DNA of 64,000 bases from NCBI GenBank assembly GCA_949361645.1, contig OX442415.1, forward strand, positions 23,107,790 to 23,171,789. The letters run 5' to 3'. The DNA is from Spongilla lacustris. Its lineage: Eukaryota > Porifera > Demospongiae > Spongillida > Spongillidae. The notes beneath the pieces are model-generated. The model saw only the letters and a program-made list of their open reading frames with translations. It had not been told where the DNA came from and made no database searches. The translations under genes and the position numbers were made by a program. The number at the start of each line of letters is the position of its first letter. Position 1 is the stretch's first letter. This document shows, piece by piece, positions 47,234-59,092 of this stretch.

Positions 47234-48049
47234 AAAGTTTACGAGAAAAGGGACCTAGCGTGTATTATAAAAAAGTATAATAAAAATGCAATACGTTTGA
47301 TTTGCTATAACTTCCGAACAGTTAACGCTATCAACTTCCTATTTTCAACACGTCATACTGCACCATTTCTCTATGGTAAAATACATTTTGGAGTCTTGCA
47401 CTTGCTCCGTGTCAGTATTGCAACGTTCGATACCCCACTGGGTTCAAACCCGCCATAACTTTCGGTAGGAGTAATCAATTCGCTTCAAATTCGGTTTGTA
47501 GGTAGAGAGGTCCTATACCTATCGATTTGTTCTGTTCGTTGATTTTTATGCCATCCATTATGGAGATACAGTTGAACAAACTACGTGCCCATTTTCGCGC
47601 TCGATTCGCGCCAATGATTTGGGCAAATTGCGTTCCGCTCAATGTATGGGGAGGCGGGGATTATAACATTGGTGCGAATCAAGCGGGAAAACGTGCACGT
47701 AGTTTGTTCAACTGTATCTCCGTAACGGATGGCATAAAATTTAACGAACAGAACAAATCGATAGGTATAGGACCTCTCTACCTACAAACCGAATTTGAAG
47801 TGAGTTGATTACTCCTACCAAAAGTTATGGCGGGTTTGAACCCAGTGGGGTATCGAACGTTGTAATACTGACACGGAGCAAGTGCAAGACTCCAAAATGT
47901 GTTTTACCATAGAGAAATGGTGCAGTATGAAGTGTTGAAAATAGGAAGTTGATAGCGTTAACTGTTCGGAAGTTATAGCAAATCAAACGTAATGCATTTT
48001 TATTATACTTTTTTATAATACACGCTAGGTCCCTTTTCTCGTAAACTTT
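47234..48049. mobile_element. Large fold-back element, two 383-bp arms
   Basis: Arms 47234-47616 and 47667-48049 are inverted copies of equal length with about 95 per cent visible identity, around a 50-bp centre. A third, diverged single-arm copy follows directly at 48050-48400, and a shorter relative is at 49985-50340. No protein is conserved between the arms. Confidence 0.88.
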
Positions 48050-48400
48050 TATAGCGTACATTATAAAAAGGCATAATAAAAATGCATTACGTTTGAATTG
48101 CTATAACTTACGAACAGTTAAAGCTATCTACTTCCTACTTTCAGCGCTTCATACTGCACCATTTCTCTATGGTAAAATATATTTTGGAATCTTGATCATG
48201 CTCGATGCCAGTATCGCGATGTCCGATACCCCAAGTGGTTCAAACCCGTCATAACTTTAGATATGAGTAATCAAATCGCTTCAAATTCGGTTTGTAGGTA
48301 CAGAGGTCCTATACCTATCGATTTGTTCTGTTCGTTAATTTTTATGTTATCCATACAGCTTTGCAAAGTAAGTGCACGTTTCCCGCTCGAATCGCGCCTT
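48050..48400. repeat. Extra single arm of the 47.2-kb fold-back
   Basis: Direct copy of the left arm (ACTTACGAACAGTTAAAGC, ATACTGCACCATTTCTCTAT, CAAATTCGGTTTGTAGGTA) with about 10-15 per cent divergence. It implies at least three arm units in the ancestral array. Confidence 0.8.
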
Positions 48401-48734
48401 TATACGAAGATGAAACTGTTCCCATTCATCCGAGCACATGAATATTCAACTACATCCTGTGGGCAGGGCGTACCCCACCCACAGTTGGAGAAAATAAAGT
48501 GATGTGATTCGATGCGGCAATTGGGTAGTCCCCAGACTTTTTTGTAAGGCATATATTGTTGTACTGTCAGTGTGCTCCTTGCTTCTTCAATTCCATGGAC
48601 GATTTCGAATGGCCCATTGTGAAGACGACGATATCAAGATCAATGAAGCGAGAATGGGCGGTGGAGAATGGAGTTGGCTTTCGTAAGATAACCTTCCCGC
48701 GAGGATAGGGCGGCGCCCGGCCTATTTTGGAGTG

Positions 48735-49330
48735 CCATTGAACATAAATCACATGCCCAGACAGCTATGGAATGGACCCTACCCCCTTTGCAGATAGCTG
48801 TGAAGCGTATGTCGTGTACCCAATAGCAAACATCTACATTGTATGAAGTGGACCCTATGCCAGATACCCTATTTGCAGATAGCCATAGCTATCAGAGCAG
48901 TGTATGGAGTTGGAGTGAACCTTATTTGTATGTCGAGTACCCATGAGCAAACACCTATGAATTGGCAGATGTTCATAGCTATCAGAGCAGTGTATGGAAT
49001 TTGAGTGAAACTTCCGGCACACAGCTACGAAGCACCCCACAACAAAACGCTATGGGGTTATCCTTACGTCGAATACCCCATAGCAAACAACTATGAAGTG
49101 GACCCTATGGCAGATAGCCATAACTATCAGAGCAGTGTATGGAGTGAACCTTACGGTATACAGATATGAAGCGACCCACAGCAAAAAGCTATGGGGTTAT
49201 CCTTATGTCGAGTACCCCATAGCAAACACCTATGAATTGGCAGACTATCAGAGCAGTGTATGGAGTTGGAGTGAAACTTCCGGCACACAGCTACAAAGCA
49301 CTCCACAGCAAAAAGCTATGGGGTTATGAT
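48735..49330. repeat. Satellite of about 165-bp units
   Basis: About four irregular units sharing GGACCCTATGGCAGATAGCC, TATCAGAGCAGTGTATGGAG and AAAAGCTATGGGGTTATCC. A diverged inverted tract occurs at 50375-50640, so the satellite brackets the Gypsy fragment and the small fold-back. Confidence 0.8.
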
Positions 49331-49344
49331 ATTATGTGTTCCTC

Positions 49345-49640
49345 CTGGTGAAATGTTGCTCCAACCTACTTGTTACCGTCCCGTACTTTTTCTTCTCAGC
49401 ATCACTCAGGCCAAACGACAACATAACATCATCTGCCTCATCTCCCATCGCATAAATCAATGCGTTAACTTGCTTCTCCTCTTCTTTTCCTACTAAACCT
49501 GACGTTTGTCTGAAGTGCTCAAAACGCCTTATCCACCTTGGCCATTCGTCCGGCTGAGAAAAGTTAAATAGCTCAGGGGGCTGTAATTGTTATGTCGCCA
49601 TACTTATTTTCACTTGTTCCCTCTGTTCAGATGTATCCCA
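49345..49640 (-). pseudogene. Gypsy-type gag fragment
   Basis: The minus-strand translation reads PPELFNFSQPDEWPRWIRRF, EHFRQTSG, EEKQVNALIYAMGDEADDVM and LSDAEKKKYGTV. This is the gag N-terminal segment (F-x-W-x-RFE-x-FR, QV-x-LIY-x-MG-x-EA-x-D) of Gypsy elements, different from the gag at 40-41 kb. It has no pol and is interrupted after about 85 residues. Confidence 0.75.
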
Positions 49641-49984
49641 ATAGCTGCCACCATGTAATATGTCGGATTCCAACAGATACAAAACTAGTCCACACCAGTG
49701 TATCTCTACACGTTCTTAATTAATTCCAGTTCACGCATAATTAGATAAATATTACTACAATTTTTGTTTGGCCTTGGTGTCTCTACACTTTTGATTGCAT
49801 TGTTTCCTAATCATCTTTTTCTTGTCTTCAAATTCTTTGCACACATCTTTGAAACGGTACAACCTTTTCCTTTCATATTTTGTAAACATGTTTCCATATC
49901 ATTTCTCTATGCTCGTTTCCATTTGGAGCTCTAATTATTTTCTATGCCGTCAGTGCAAAGATCGCTAATCCAACAGGTTAGAAT

Positions 49985-50340
49985 TTCACATCTCGCCATG
50001 TATGAATGTTGAAAACGCATCAAATTCGGAGTGTGCATATATATAGAGAATTCCTGTAGCTATTGATTTATTCTGTTCGTTAATTCTTGTATCATCCATT
50101 ACAGAGATACAGTTGAGCAAACTACATGCATGTTTTCCTGCTTGATTCGCACCAAAGATATAATCGCCGCTGCCTCCCATACATTGAGCGGGTCGAGATT
50201 TGCCAAAATCATTGGCGCAAATCAAGTGTGAAAACATGCACGTAGTTTGTTAAACTGTATCTCCGTAACGGATGTTAATGAACAAAATAAATCAATAGTT
50301 ACAGGACTCCTCTATGTACAACCCAAATTGTATGTGTTTT
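49985..50340. mobile_element. Small fold-back related to the 47.2-kb element
   Basis: Inverted arms around a centre near 50165-50200 share CATCCATTACAGAGATACAG, AGCAAACTACATGCATGTTT and CACCAAAGAT with the larger element. It is more diverged and truncated. Confidence 0.7.
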
Positions 50341-50697
50341 CCACACTCGTACATGTACATGGAGAAACGTTGAATTCTAATAGCGTTTTGCTGTGGGTGC
50401 TTCGTAGCTGTCTGCCGTAGGGTTCATTCCATGCATTGCTCTGATAGCTACAATGTATGGCTATCTGCCATAGGGTCCACTTCATAGGTGTTTGCTATTG
50501 GGTACATGATATACATGTAGGGTTAACCCCATAGCTTTGAAGCTGTGTAACGTAGGTGGTGTATGCTGTGATGTTTGCTTCACAGCTATCTGCAATAGGG
50601 GTTGGGTCCATTCCATAGCTGTAGACTATTCTGTGCTGTACTCAGTGGTTACTATTAGGCACCTGGCCTAATTTGGAGTGTCATTGGACATCAAGGC

Positions 50698-51505
50698 AAT
50701 TTCTAGCCTTGTCCCCAGGCCCTGTTTTTTTATAGTTGCGGGGGCGAAAAACAGGGCCTGGTATACACTGGCAGGGTCCTAGCGCGCATGCGCTAGCCAT
50801 TACGAATACGCTTGGTAATCGCATACTGTTGTAATTTTTGTCTGTAAACCTTTCCGTGCACCATCTCGTTCTCAGCGTAAACTCTTCCTCGTCCCAGACT
50901 GTCGTGTTTCGTACGTCGACCTACTAGTAGCTACTACCCTTGCTCCTTGGACCAAGTTCTTATCTCTACGATTGGTTCGTGTAGGCTGGCCACCTCACGC
51001 TACTTGCCATCTTTAGCCGATACCACAATGCTGACAACTTGTACTGTCATGGTGCGCACTCATTGGAAATACCCTACACTTGGCACAAAGGCCTTGTCTG
51101 TCGTTACCTCGTCATCAAAAGTTAAAAAAAATGAGTGCGCACCACGATAGTTACAAGTAGGTTGTCAGCATTGTGGCTTCGGCTAAAGTAAAGATAGCAA
51201 GTAGTGTGAGGTGGCCAGCCTACACGACCAATCGTAGAGGTAAGAACTTGGTCCAAGGAGCAAGGGTTGTAAGTCGACGTACAAAACTCTACATATACGA
51301 CAGTCTGGGACGAGGAAGAGTTTATGCTGAGAACGAGATGGTGTACGGAAAGGTTTACAGACAAAAATTACAACAGTATGCGATTACCAAGCGTATTGGT
51401 AATGGCTAGTGCATGCGCGCTAGGACCCTGCCAGTGTATACCAGGCCCTGTTTTTCGCCCCCGCAACTATAAAAAAACAGGGCCTGGGGACGAGGCTAGG
51501 CAATT
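50698..51505. mobile_element. Large fold-back element, arms about 370 bp
   Basis: Arms about 50698-51064 and 51130-51505 around a 65-bp spacer. Each outer end carries its own hairpin in which CCAGGCCCTGTTTTT pairs with AAAAACAGGGCCTGG. The plus-strand frame 51173-51409 in the right arm is not preserved in the left arm, so it is unlikely to encode protein. Confidence 0.88.
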
Positions 51506-51547
51506 ACATGTACAAACACTGAAGAACTAATCAACATTATACTGCGA

Positions 51548-52205
51548 GTAAATCAACTATAGGTTAAGATATTGAATTTATTGGTAATTATTAAACACCT
51601 CATATCGAATATTTACTGAAATTTCTCTATGCCTATCGAAAAAAAAGCTTACCGATAAGCTTCTTATCAAAAGGTAATGATTATCGCTAAGGAAGAGGTC
51701 GTGTCTAAAGGCACGTCGCTTCCTTCCATACCAGTTCCTCTGCTGTAATTGCATGCATTCCTTCATAGCTTGCAGGGTTAATGATGGGTTCCCAATTAAG
51801 TGTTGTGTGCGACAGTCCATTTAATCTCATACTCTGACTGTCCTTTTGAATTCCTATCCCTAGGTTGCAGGACGAGTGATAATCTCCTCTGGCCGGAATA
51901 TCCTGGTGTTTTGGCAAGGAAGCTGCATTTGCAACTTGTGACCTTACCTTTTTTTATGACAAAGCCTTGCGCGTGTGGTGGTTTTTTTTTTTTTTTTCAT
52001 TTTTTTTTCTGGTCAAGTGTACATATACGTGTCATGTGCCCTGTTCATGATTGCAATTTATATTGGTTATGTGTGTCCAGTCCAAGTACGTATGTACATG
52101 TACAAGAAATCAATAAGAAGGCTGGCTGTTACTGATAATACATGTACATGTATATTCGATAAGAAATTACCTCTTACTGAATGGAGTGTCTTATACCTGT
52201 TCGGT
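51548..52205 (-). mobile_element. Degraded relative of the 10859-12774 hAT element
   Basis: Bases 51548-51720 match the reverse complement of 12605-12774 (TTACCGATAAGCTTCTTA, TATCGAATATTTACTGAAAT), and 52150-52195 match the reverse complement of the other end (AAATTACCTCTTACTGAA). The chromodomain relic at 51917-51705 (NWEPIINPASYEGMHA) corresponds to the one at 12385-12535. The 11241-12299 nested element is absent here, which supports its later insertion in the first copy. Confidence 0.75.
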
Positions 52206-52355
52206 TCTTGCATGGATTGGTTTTATTCAAATTGAAATCATAACTACCTCACATTGTAGCATACATGAAATTGTAGCGATCCAAAACAGCACTCTATACA
52301 TCTACAGTGGTGAGGGTCCTAAAAGTCCCTAGCTATTGCAGGTTCTTTTTCATTT

Positions 52356-55087
52356 TTATATCATGTCCGCCCTTGAAGCTTCTATGTATTCATCCTTTGC
52401 TGTACTTGTGTAGCAGCTAGCCTCCTCATCAACGTAATTTGATCGCTGGACGACATGGCTTTGAAATCTGTGACAAAAGTATGCATGATGCTAAAATTGT
52501 ATGATGAAAAGGAACTGACTCACTTGCTAAACATAAGCTGCTGTCCATGAGAAAGGTATTCATCTCGTGTTTTGATTGATTCCATAGTTTTTTTAAGGTC
52601 AGTAACAAGTGCCTGTACATGTATAATAGGGGTGCAGGACTGCTACATGTCTAGCATAGTTACATACCTTTGAGAATTTGGATGCTGATGATGCTGATTG
52701 CTCTATCTGGGTAATTGTTTCGTTCAGAAGTGACCTTGCTCCATCAAGATTTCCTGTACAAAGATTAGTATGCATATTTGAACATCAATTATATTTCAGT
52801 TGCATCAATTTGCATGCATGTGTAAAATCATAAATCTGCATATGTAAAACCAAAACCGTTTTCCATGCTGAATTAATTCTGTATGCCTCCTGATCTTGGT
52901 AGTTGGTAATACGTTTATGTTTATAACTATACTGTGTTTCAACAATCTTTCCCTTCTTGTATAGTTTAATTGTTTAATTTCTGTGCAGAAATTTGGAATT
53001 AATAAATGCACATGTACAGGTTGTATGTGGAATATCTAATTCTGCTAACCTATGAAGTGCAACTTTGATCCATAACCTTCTTATTTACTGTTTATTGTGA
53101 TGTATTTCATTATTCTGCAATTGGACTGGTAACTGAACTTTGCCTACTATTTTGATTACATCCTTAGATGCAGTTATATTATTGCATGCGTTCTTTTATC
53201 ACACACTGGGTCTGGGGCTGATATAGGTTCCCTCCCCCCTTCCCCCACTTCCACTGCCTCTGCATAGCCAGCAATTGGTACCGTTAGCCAGTGCCTGGGC
53301 CTTCTTCAATGCATTAGCAGCAGCAATACGATTTCGTTGCTGATCCACATTAGTGTCAGGTGCACCAGGATCATCATCTTGGTAATGTGTACAGATGAAA
53401 GTGAATCAAATTCTAAGCAGCAATGTAAAAGTCTAGATTTATACCTGCTCTGTTGATCGCCAGTTCATATGATGCTGTCTCCATGGTAGAGCTGATCACA
53501 TTGAAGTAAGTGAGAGTGGCCTTTAGGACAGTGTCTTGTGTTGGAGCTGCCAGAGCTGGAAGGACTATTTCTAGCACAACATCTCTTCCTTCTTCAGACT
53601 GAAGGTCCCCCAAAGACAGCTCACAACTAAATAATGAGAATCCAATACCTGTCATTTTTTGACACATCTATAGGCAACATTCATACACCTTGCAAAGAAG
53701 TGTATAGTATACCAACTTTACACAAACTGAATGTGTGCAAGGCAGAATATTTAATGTGACAAACCATTACCTGTAGTCTGCAATTGGTTCCTTACATCTC
53801 AGAGTTATGGACTACGTTACCAACATTATTTAAGCATTCCAAAGATGCAGTCTCATTAGTGCCCCAAAACCAAAACTAATAAGCAATTACCATTTAATGA
53901 CACATGCCATTACAACAGTAGGCCTTTTATAAAAAACAGTTTGCTAATGTTTCATGCATTTGTAGAGAGATTTTTAAACTAACATGCACGAAGGTACACT
54001 GTACCATGTACCCATTGATTTATGAGTACTCTATGGTTCCTATGAATTATAAGCCTTTATGCTGAGTTATACATGCAGATAGCAATATCATGCTTCATTA
54101 AGTGCATATGAAATGATTAACAGTGAGTTATGATACGGTAATTTATATTGAAATACTATTCCATATTGTGACAATTTGAAAGATGTTACAAGTAACTATT
54201 GCATTGTTTCTGCATGTAAATCTTGCCTTTTCTTTGGTGTGATCCAATTTATACCACGACTAGAATGTACTTCATTAAATTCGTTATCCCCTTGTACCTC
54301 CAACTTGAGGGAAAGGTTTTGTCCCACCACACTTAGTAGTCCACCAAGACAGTCAGCAAAGGATTCTGGAATCTACATCAAATTTAAAGTCTATCAATGA
54401 ATCAATGGGTTGATCAATCAGACAATCAATCAAATTATTCAATCAGTTGATGTAAAATACCCAACTGTAAAAGTTAGTAGTAGTACAAATGTATCGTGAG
54501 ATCCCTACATTAAATGTCTCATTTAAAAATATTCAATCAAGGTATTTAATTGCACATACAAGCACATAATTATTTTAAAATGTGCACAAAAGGGTACCTT
54601 ATCATTTGTGTCAATGAAATAGTAGACCCCTCCACCCTGTGTTGATATGGCTTCCAGTAGGCCTGCGTCGTGGTCAGAGCCGAAACCAAACGTGTACACA
54701 GTCCCATCAAAATACTGTGATGAGATGCATGATAAAAGTTCAGTCCTAGCTTAAATGTATCAGTGACACTTATACACCGAGCCAGCGAGTTTATTTAATT
54801 TTGTATACCTTTTTACCCTTTTCTTCAGAAGGGCTTTGAATTGTAAGCATCGCAGCTAGTATTCCTTCTTTTGTTATCACTCCGTCTGTTGCCAGGCCAT
54901 CAGTCAGCAGTAACACAGACTGGACCTTAGCCTTGCTTGAACCACTGTTATAAGCAATTTCCTGCATGCCTGCAACGGAAATAGCTTTCAATGTGGATAC
55001 TAGTGACTCAGACTTTGAGAAATACATGCACCTTGAATATAATTAAATCGTACAAGCTACTATACGTCCGGTGTCACAGGCATACGG

Positions 55088-55124
<37 letters not shown>

Positions 55125-56363
55125 TTCTCCATTTTGGGTCCGGGGGGGCCCATATGCCTACGCAACAGGGTCTCCCCCGGACCCAGTTGCCTAGGCATGT
55201 GGGTCCCCCCGGACCTAGATGCCTAGATGTAAAAAATTAATTATCCCAGACCCAAATGCCTAGGCAACCTGGTCCCCCCAGACCCAGCTGCCTGTTAGCA
55301 AAATATAAACGTTTTACAGAGAAAGCATATATGCTTCGTGACCATAGGCATTCGCTTGATGAGGCGCAAGGGGGGGGGGGGGGGAAGGCCTATGCCAACC
55401 TCCCCCCCCCCCCCTCGGCCCTGCGTACCCCAACTGATTAATATCCATAGCATTATACCGGTTAACAATCGATTGCATTGAGTACCTACTTTGTTATTGA
55501 ACGGCACAACAATCGATATGCATGGGGACTATGAGTGATTCCCCATCCATTGCATGTATATCGCTCGTTGAATGGTATATATGCCGTTCAATAACGATGG
55601 CTTGCTTGTGACTTCAAAACTGTGTACTTATTAGTGCTGTCGGAAGCACTGAATTTGTTCTGAAACTGCATGTGGCTTTCATGTAGAAATATTCCACTGA
55701 TGCAATGCACTGAAAGCTTTAGCGTCTCTTGCTGGATACAAATGAGCGGAAGCCTATGTTTTGACAGATGTATTACCCGGCTGAGCACATGCAGACTGAT
55801 GCAGTGAAGATAGTTTCCTAGTGTATCTCAAAATTACATTGCGATCGACATGCAGGTCAATCATTAAGTTACAAAGAAACAGTTGTGTACTACTTGAACA
55901 TGACCCATTCATTGTTTGAATATGCTCAACGTGTATTTTTTTAAATTTATTTATTTTTAATCGCAAGTAAATATTATCATAACATGATAATTACACATAC
56001 TAAATAATAACTAGACTACTACAAAGTACCTAAGCCTAACTAATGTTTCAGACATATAGGTTACTCAAATGATTGCTCGTCAAAATAGCTCTTGCTATGC
56101 TACGAGTTAGCACCAGACTAAGTCTGCCAAACAGATGAGCAGTGACCTTACTTTTCGGCAGAGAAACACAGATGGCAAGCCGAGTGGCTGTTACAAAGTG
56201 TCATGGCTGACGGACGCTAACTTACCGTTGAGAAAGTAAAAACAAATGTGTATCAAAACAGGCCGGTGCCAGTAAATAAAACGCATCAGGAAACTCGGTC
56301 CCCCTCTCCGCCCCCTACCCGGACCAAGATGCCTGGATGTACAAATAATTACCCGGACCCATA

Positions 56364-56402
<39 letters not shown>

Positions 56403-58885
56403 ACCCATGCCTGTGACACTGGCGCATGCACTTATGCGCTGATACATGTACATCCCTCTGCATGTTTGGTGGCTGAAATGACTAGCGAAACATTTGAGTG
56501 TACCTATACTGGAGGTTGGGTGTGGCCTCAGGTTTCAATGACATGCTGGCAGGCCCTAATGAAGTTAGAATGCCAGGGCCATCCATTCTTGTCAGATGTA
56601 CACATGCAAATTTAAGGTGACCTAGCTTAGATCAACATGGCTTTAAAAATAAACAAGAGCAAACATCATAGCTAACTGTCACGATTGGTCAGACATTTCC
56701 TGGCTACAACTCATGTGACTTTTTTTTCCCCCCACAATATCAATCGTAATTATATCCATGCAGCGATATTTGGAGTTTTATTTGTGCCCAACCTGATGGG
56801 TTTCTCTACTCAAGTACATTGTAAAAGGCCAATTCTAAGCAACTTGATTGCTCCTGCTGAAATATATGACGGTTCTGATCCCAGTACCCCAAGGCTATAA
56901 TCATAGATATAACACATAGGGATTGGAAACGGCCTATCTAATGTATGGCGTGACGTCACATCCGCGTTACAGGCTCGTTTCGCGAAGTTATTATAGAGAC
57001 AAAACCTGCCAGTACTGTCAGCGCCACAGTAGCTTTCCTAAATGTTGTTGTGAGGTAAAAGGAGGATATGTGTTCAGAGAGATATTTATAGATACAAAAG
57101 AAAAGCGATACGAGCAAGATTTATCACTATAGTATATTGGCCCAATTATTGCGCGACCCAACTAGTTGTACCCTTGGTAGTCGTGTATCCGTACATATAT
57201 GAAAGCACGAGCCCTCGTTGCGTTCTAATTTTGTCCCTGCATGCCATCATCCAAGCTGATCTGGAACTCTTTGTACCTAACACAAGATACTGATGGGTAC
57301 TCGTACCCGTTACATATCTGTTGACTGTTGTACCTGTTTTGAACGTAGTTTACACACTGGCTCCAAACCTGATTTGTCCTAAATACGATGAAGTGATTAA
57401 ACTGTGCCTTGGTGTTTGTTCCACAGACTTATGATATACCCTTATGGAGATATATAGCTTTTTGTACGCATGCTTCGAATGAATTTGTGACAAAAGTAAC
57501 AGATAACCCTGCTTCCCAGTCCCTTCGCATGCCTTCAGAAACTCGGATAGAACAGATTGGTACACTGTATTTGTCCATAACGCTACGTATAGGGCTTAAA
57601 ACACAAACTTTAAGTCTTGGTCTGGAATCTCAGTCAACAACGCCATGCTCAATTATATTCATTTACTGCTCAATTTTATTCATTTACTGCTATTCCGTCG
57701 TTACGGGGTTACATCCGAAACGAGCCTATTACCATTGAGAGCCTGGTGTTGCCAATCCCTATGTGTTATATCTATGCTATAATTTAATATACAGAAATGG
57801 TTAGATATACAATATTAAGTGCTGAAAATGCGGTGCCGTAAGTTAAAAGGTTATACTTATAGTGCTTCAAATGTAAACTACTGCATTTTTATAGTATTAT
57901 TAAATAAAAATCACCCAGTTATACAATATGATGTAAGGAATAGAGGAGTTGCAATGACGCCACGAGCGAATGTTTAGTTACGTAATACATAAATGTTAAA
58001 TGTTGCTATTTATGTATACAAGTTGCCCCACGTGAGCATATGACACCAGTTTATTCCCGTCCGGTTATTGTTTATCTCGTACCCACGCGGTGTATATTTA
58101 TAGCAACATACACATGATGTAAGATGCGCGGGACACTTTACCTTTCAATAGTCCTCCACAGAGATTGGTGCTCGTCCCTGTTTCCATTGTGCTAACAACG
58201 TCTCTTGCTCTCTCTTTGTTTCTACCTGACATGCTTAGCAATCCAAACTTTACGTACGTATCGGCGTCGTATGTTACCAACGAAAGCCGGTCGCAGCTCT
58301 TCACTGTGAAATTAAGCACAAATTTCGTTACAAATTTTCTTTAGAGCATCCCTCTGCAGATCATGAGGCGAATTGATTATACTACACAACACAATTACCG
58401 TATAGTGACAATTAATTACCCCTGTGACTTTTAGCCCCGGTCTCCCCTATAGATCGTCGACATCCGTGAAATGGCATGTATCCTAGCTTCTACGCGGTCT
58501 TTTAGCTGTGTAGGAGACTCACCTCACTGTTAAAGCATGCATGTTGACCAGATTGAAATTTGCCGGTTAATCCATGCACTTTTTAGCCCTACTGCAGTAC
58601 AATGCATGTCAGCATGTACGCAAAATGCAACTTACGTTGATTTATGACGAACAGTAGGGTCTTTTTAACTCGGGTCATTTTCTCTCCAGCCATCGAACCG
58701 CTTTGGTCGATCACAGCGACGATATCAACGGGCACCCTTGACTCTCGTTGATACAAGGGAGCCTTCACATTAGTGACGGCCCAGCAATCGTGTCTCGACG
58801 CGTGGGAGTAGGCGTGCAACTCAGCCTGCGCGGTAAGAGTGAGATCCTTTGTCCCGCCAGCAGCCTTAGACGCATCTGCACCCAT
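52356..58885 (-). CDS. von Willebrand factor A domain protein (11 exons)
   Basis: Exons (minus): 58885-58636, 58303-58142, 54969-54809, 54714-54598, 54372-54298, 53811-53771, 53626-53445, 53377-53282, 52753-52668, 52612-52524 and 52467-52356. Phases agree throughout, giving 456 residues. The N-terminus MGADASK fits the N-myristoylation pattern. The vWA domain (about 54-230) has the metal-ion site DQSGS at 60-64, a threonine near 127-129 in GTSTNL, and LLTDG with Asp161. A beta-rich region (SLGDLQSEEGRDVVLEIVLP) and a helical C-terminus follow. Similar architecture occurs in cytoplasmic vWA proteins of plants and invertebrates, but no RING finger precedes the vWA domain here. The function is probably metal-dependent protein binding. 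Intron 2 is 3.2 kb and carries two transposons. The start was chosen because it follows the last upstream stop-free point compatible with the family. Confidence 0.8.
55072..56418. mobile_element. Element with poly(C)-tract ends in vWA intron 2
   Basis: GTGTCACAGGCAT begins the left end and, inverted, the right end. Both continue into GGGTCC and a C run (55090-55124 and 56366-56400). The interior near the left repeats GGACCCA(A/T)ATGCCTAGGCA and contains another G/C-tract pair at 55371-55415 beside a CGGCCCTG end, perhaps a nested hAT. No transposase. The target duplication is unclear. Confidence 0.6.
56902..57776. mobile_element. 875-bp element with target duplication in vWA intron 2
   Basis: The left end CATAGATATAACACATAGGG and the right end inverted are identical over at least 25 bp (continuing ATTGG). 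CTATAAT flanks both sides (56895-56901 and 57777-57783); counting the preceding G gives 8 bp, GCTATAAT. It resembles a hAT-type non-autonomous element. Interior frames such as 57409-57738 show no domain. Confidence 0.75.
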
Positions 58886-59040
58886 TGTAAGTTTATTGCC
58901 ACGCCCTCTGTGCAAGTGTAGCTTTGAACTCGTGTTTATAATTATTATTGACCATACAAGGTATACGCATGAATTATAGTTCATGCATGCTATGTTTCAG
59001 TTTGAAGCGCCTACCAACTTATGATGTATAGTGCATGGTG

Positions 59041-59092
59041 CATGGATATATATATAATTATATATATAATTATATAATATATATATATCACT
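59041..59092. repeat. AT-rich palindromic tract
   Basis: Alternating TATATAAT repeats upstream of the vWA gene start (58885). It could unwind easily or form cruciforms. Confidence 0.7.

Noticed and set aside
47135..48061. Repeated frames on both strands encoding similar peptides (CYNFRTVNAINFLFST)
   Set aside because: They arise because the two arms are inverted copies. Frames differ at the ends, no domain is present and the third arm breaks the frame.
51122..51409. Basic 78-residue protein in the right arm of the 50.7-kb fold-back
   Set aside because: The matching left arm carries indels that break the frame, so coding conservation is absent.
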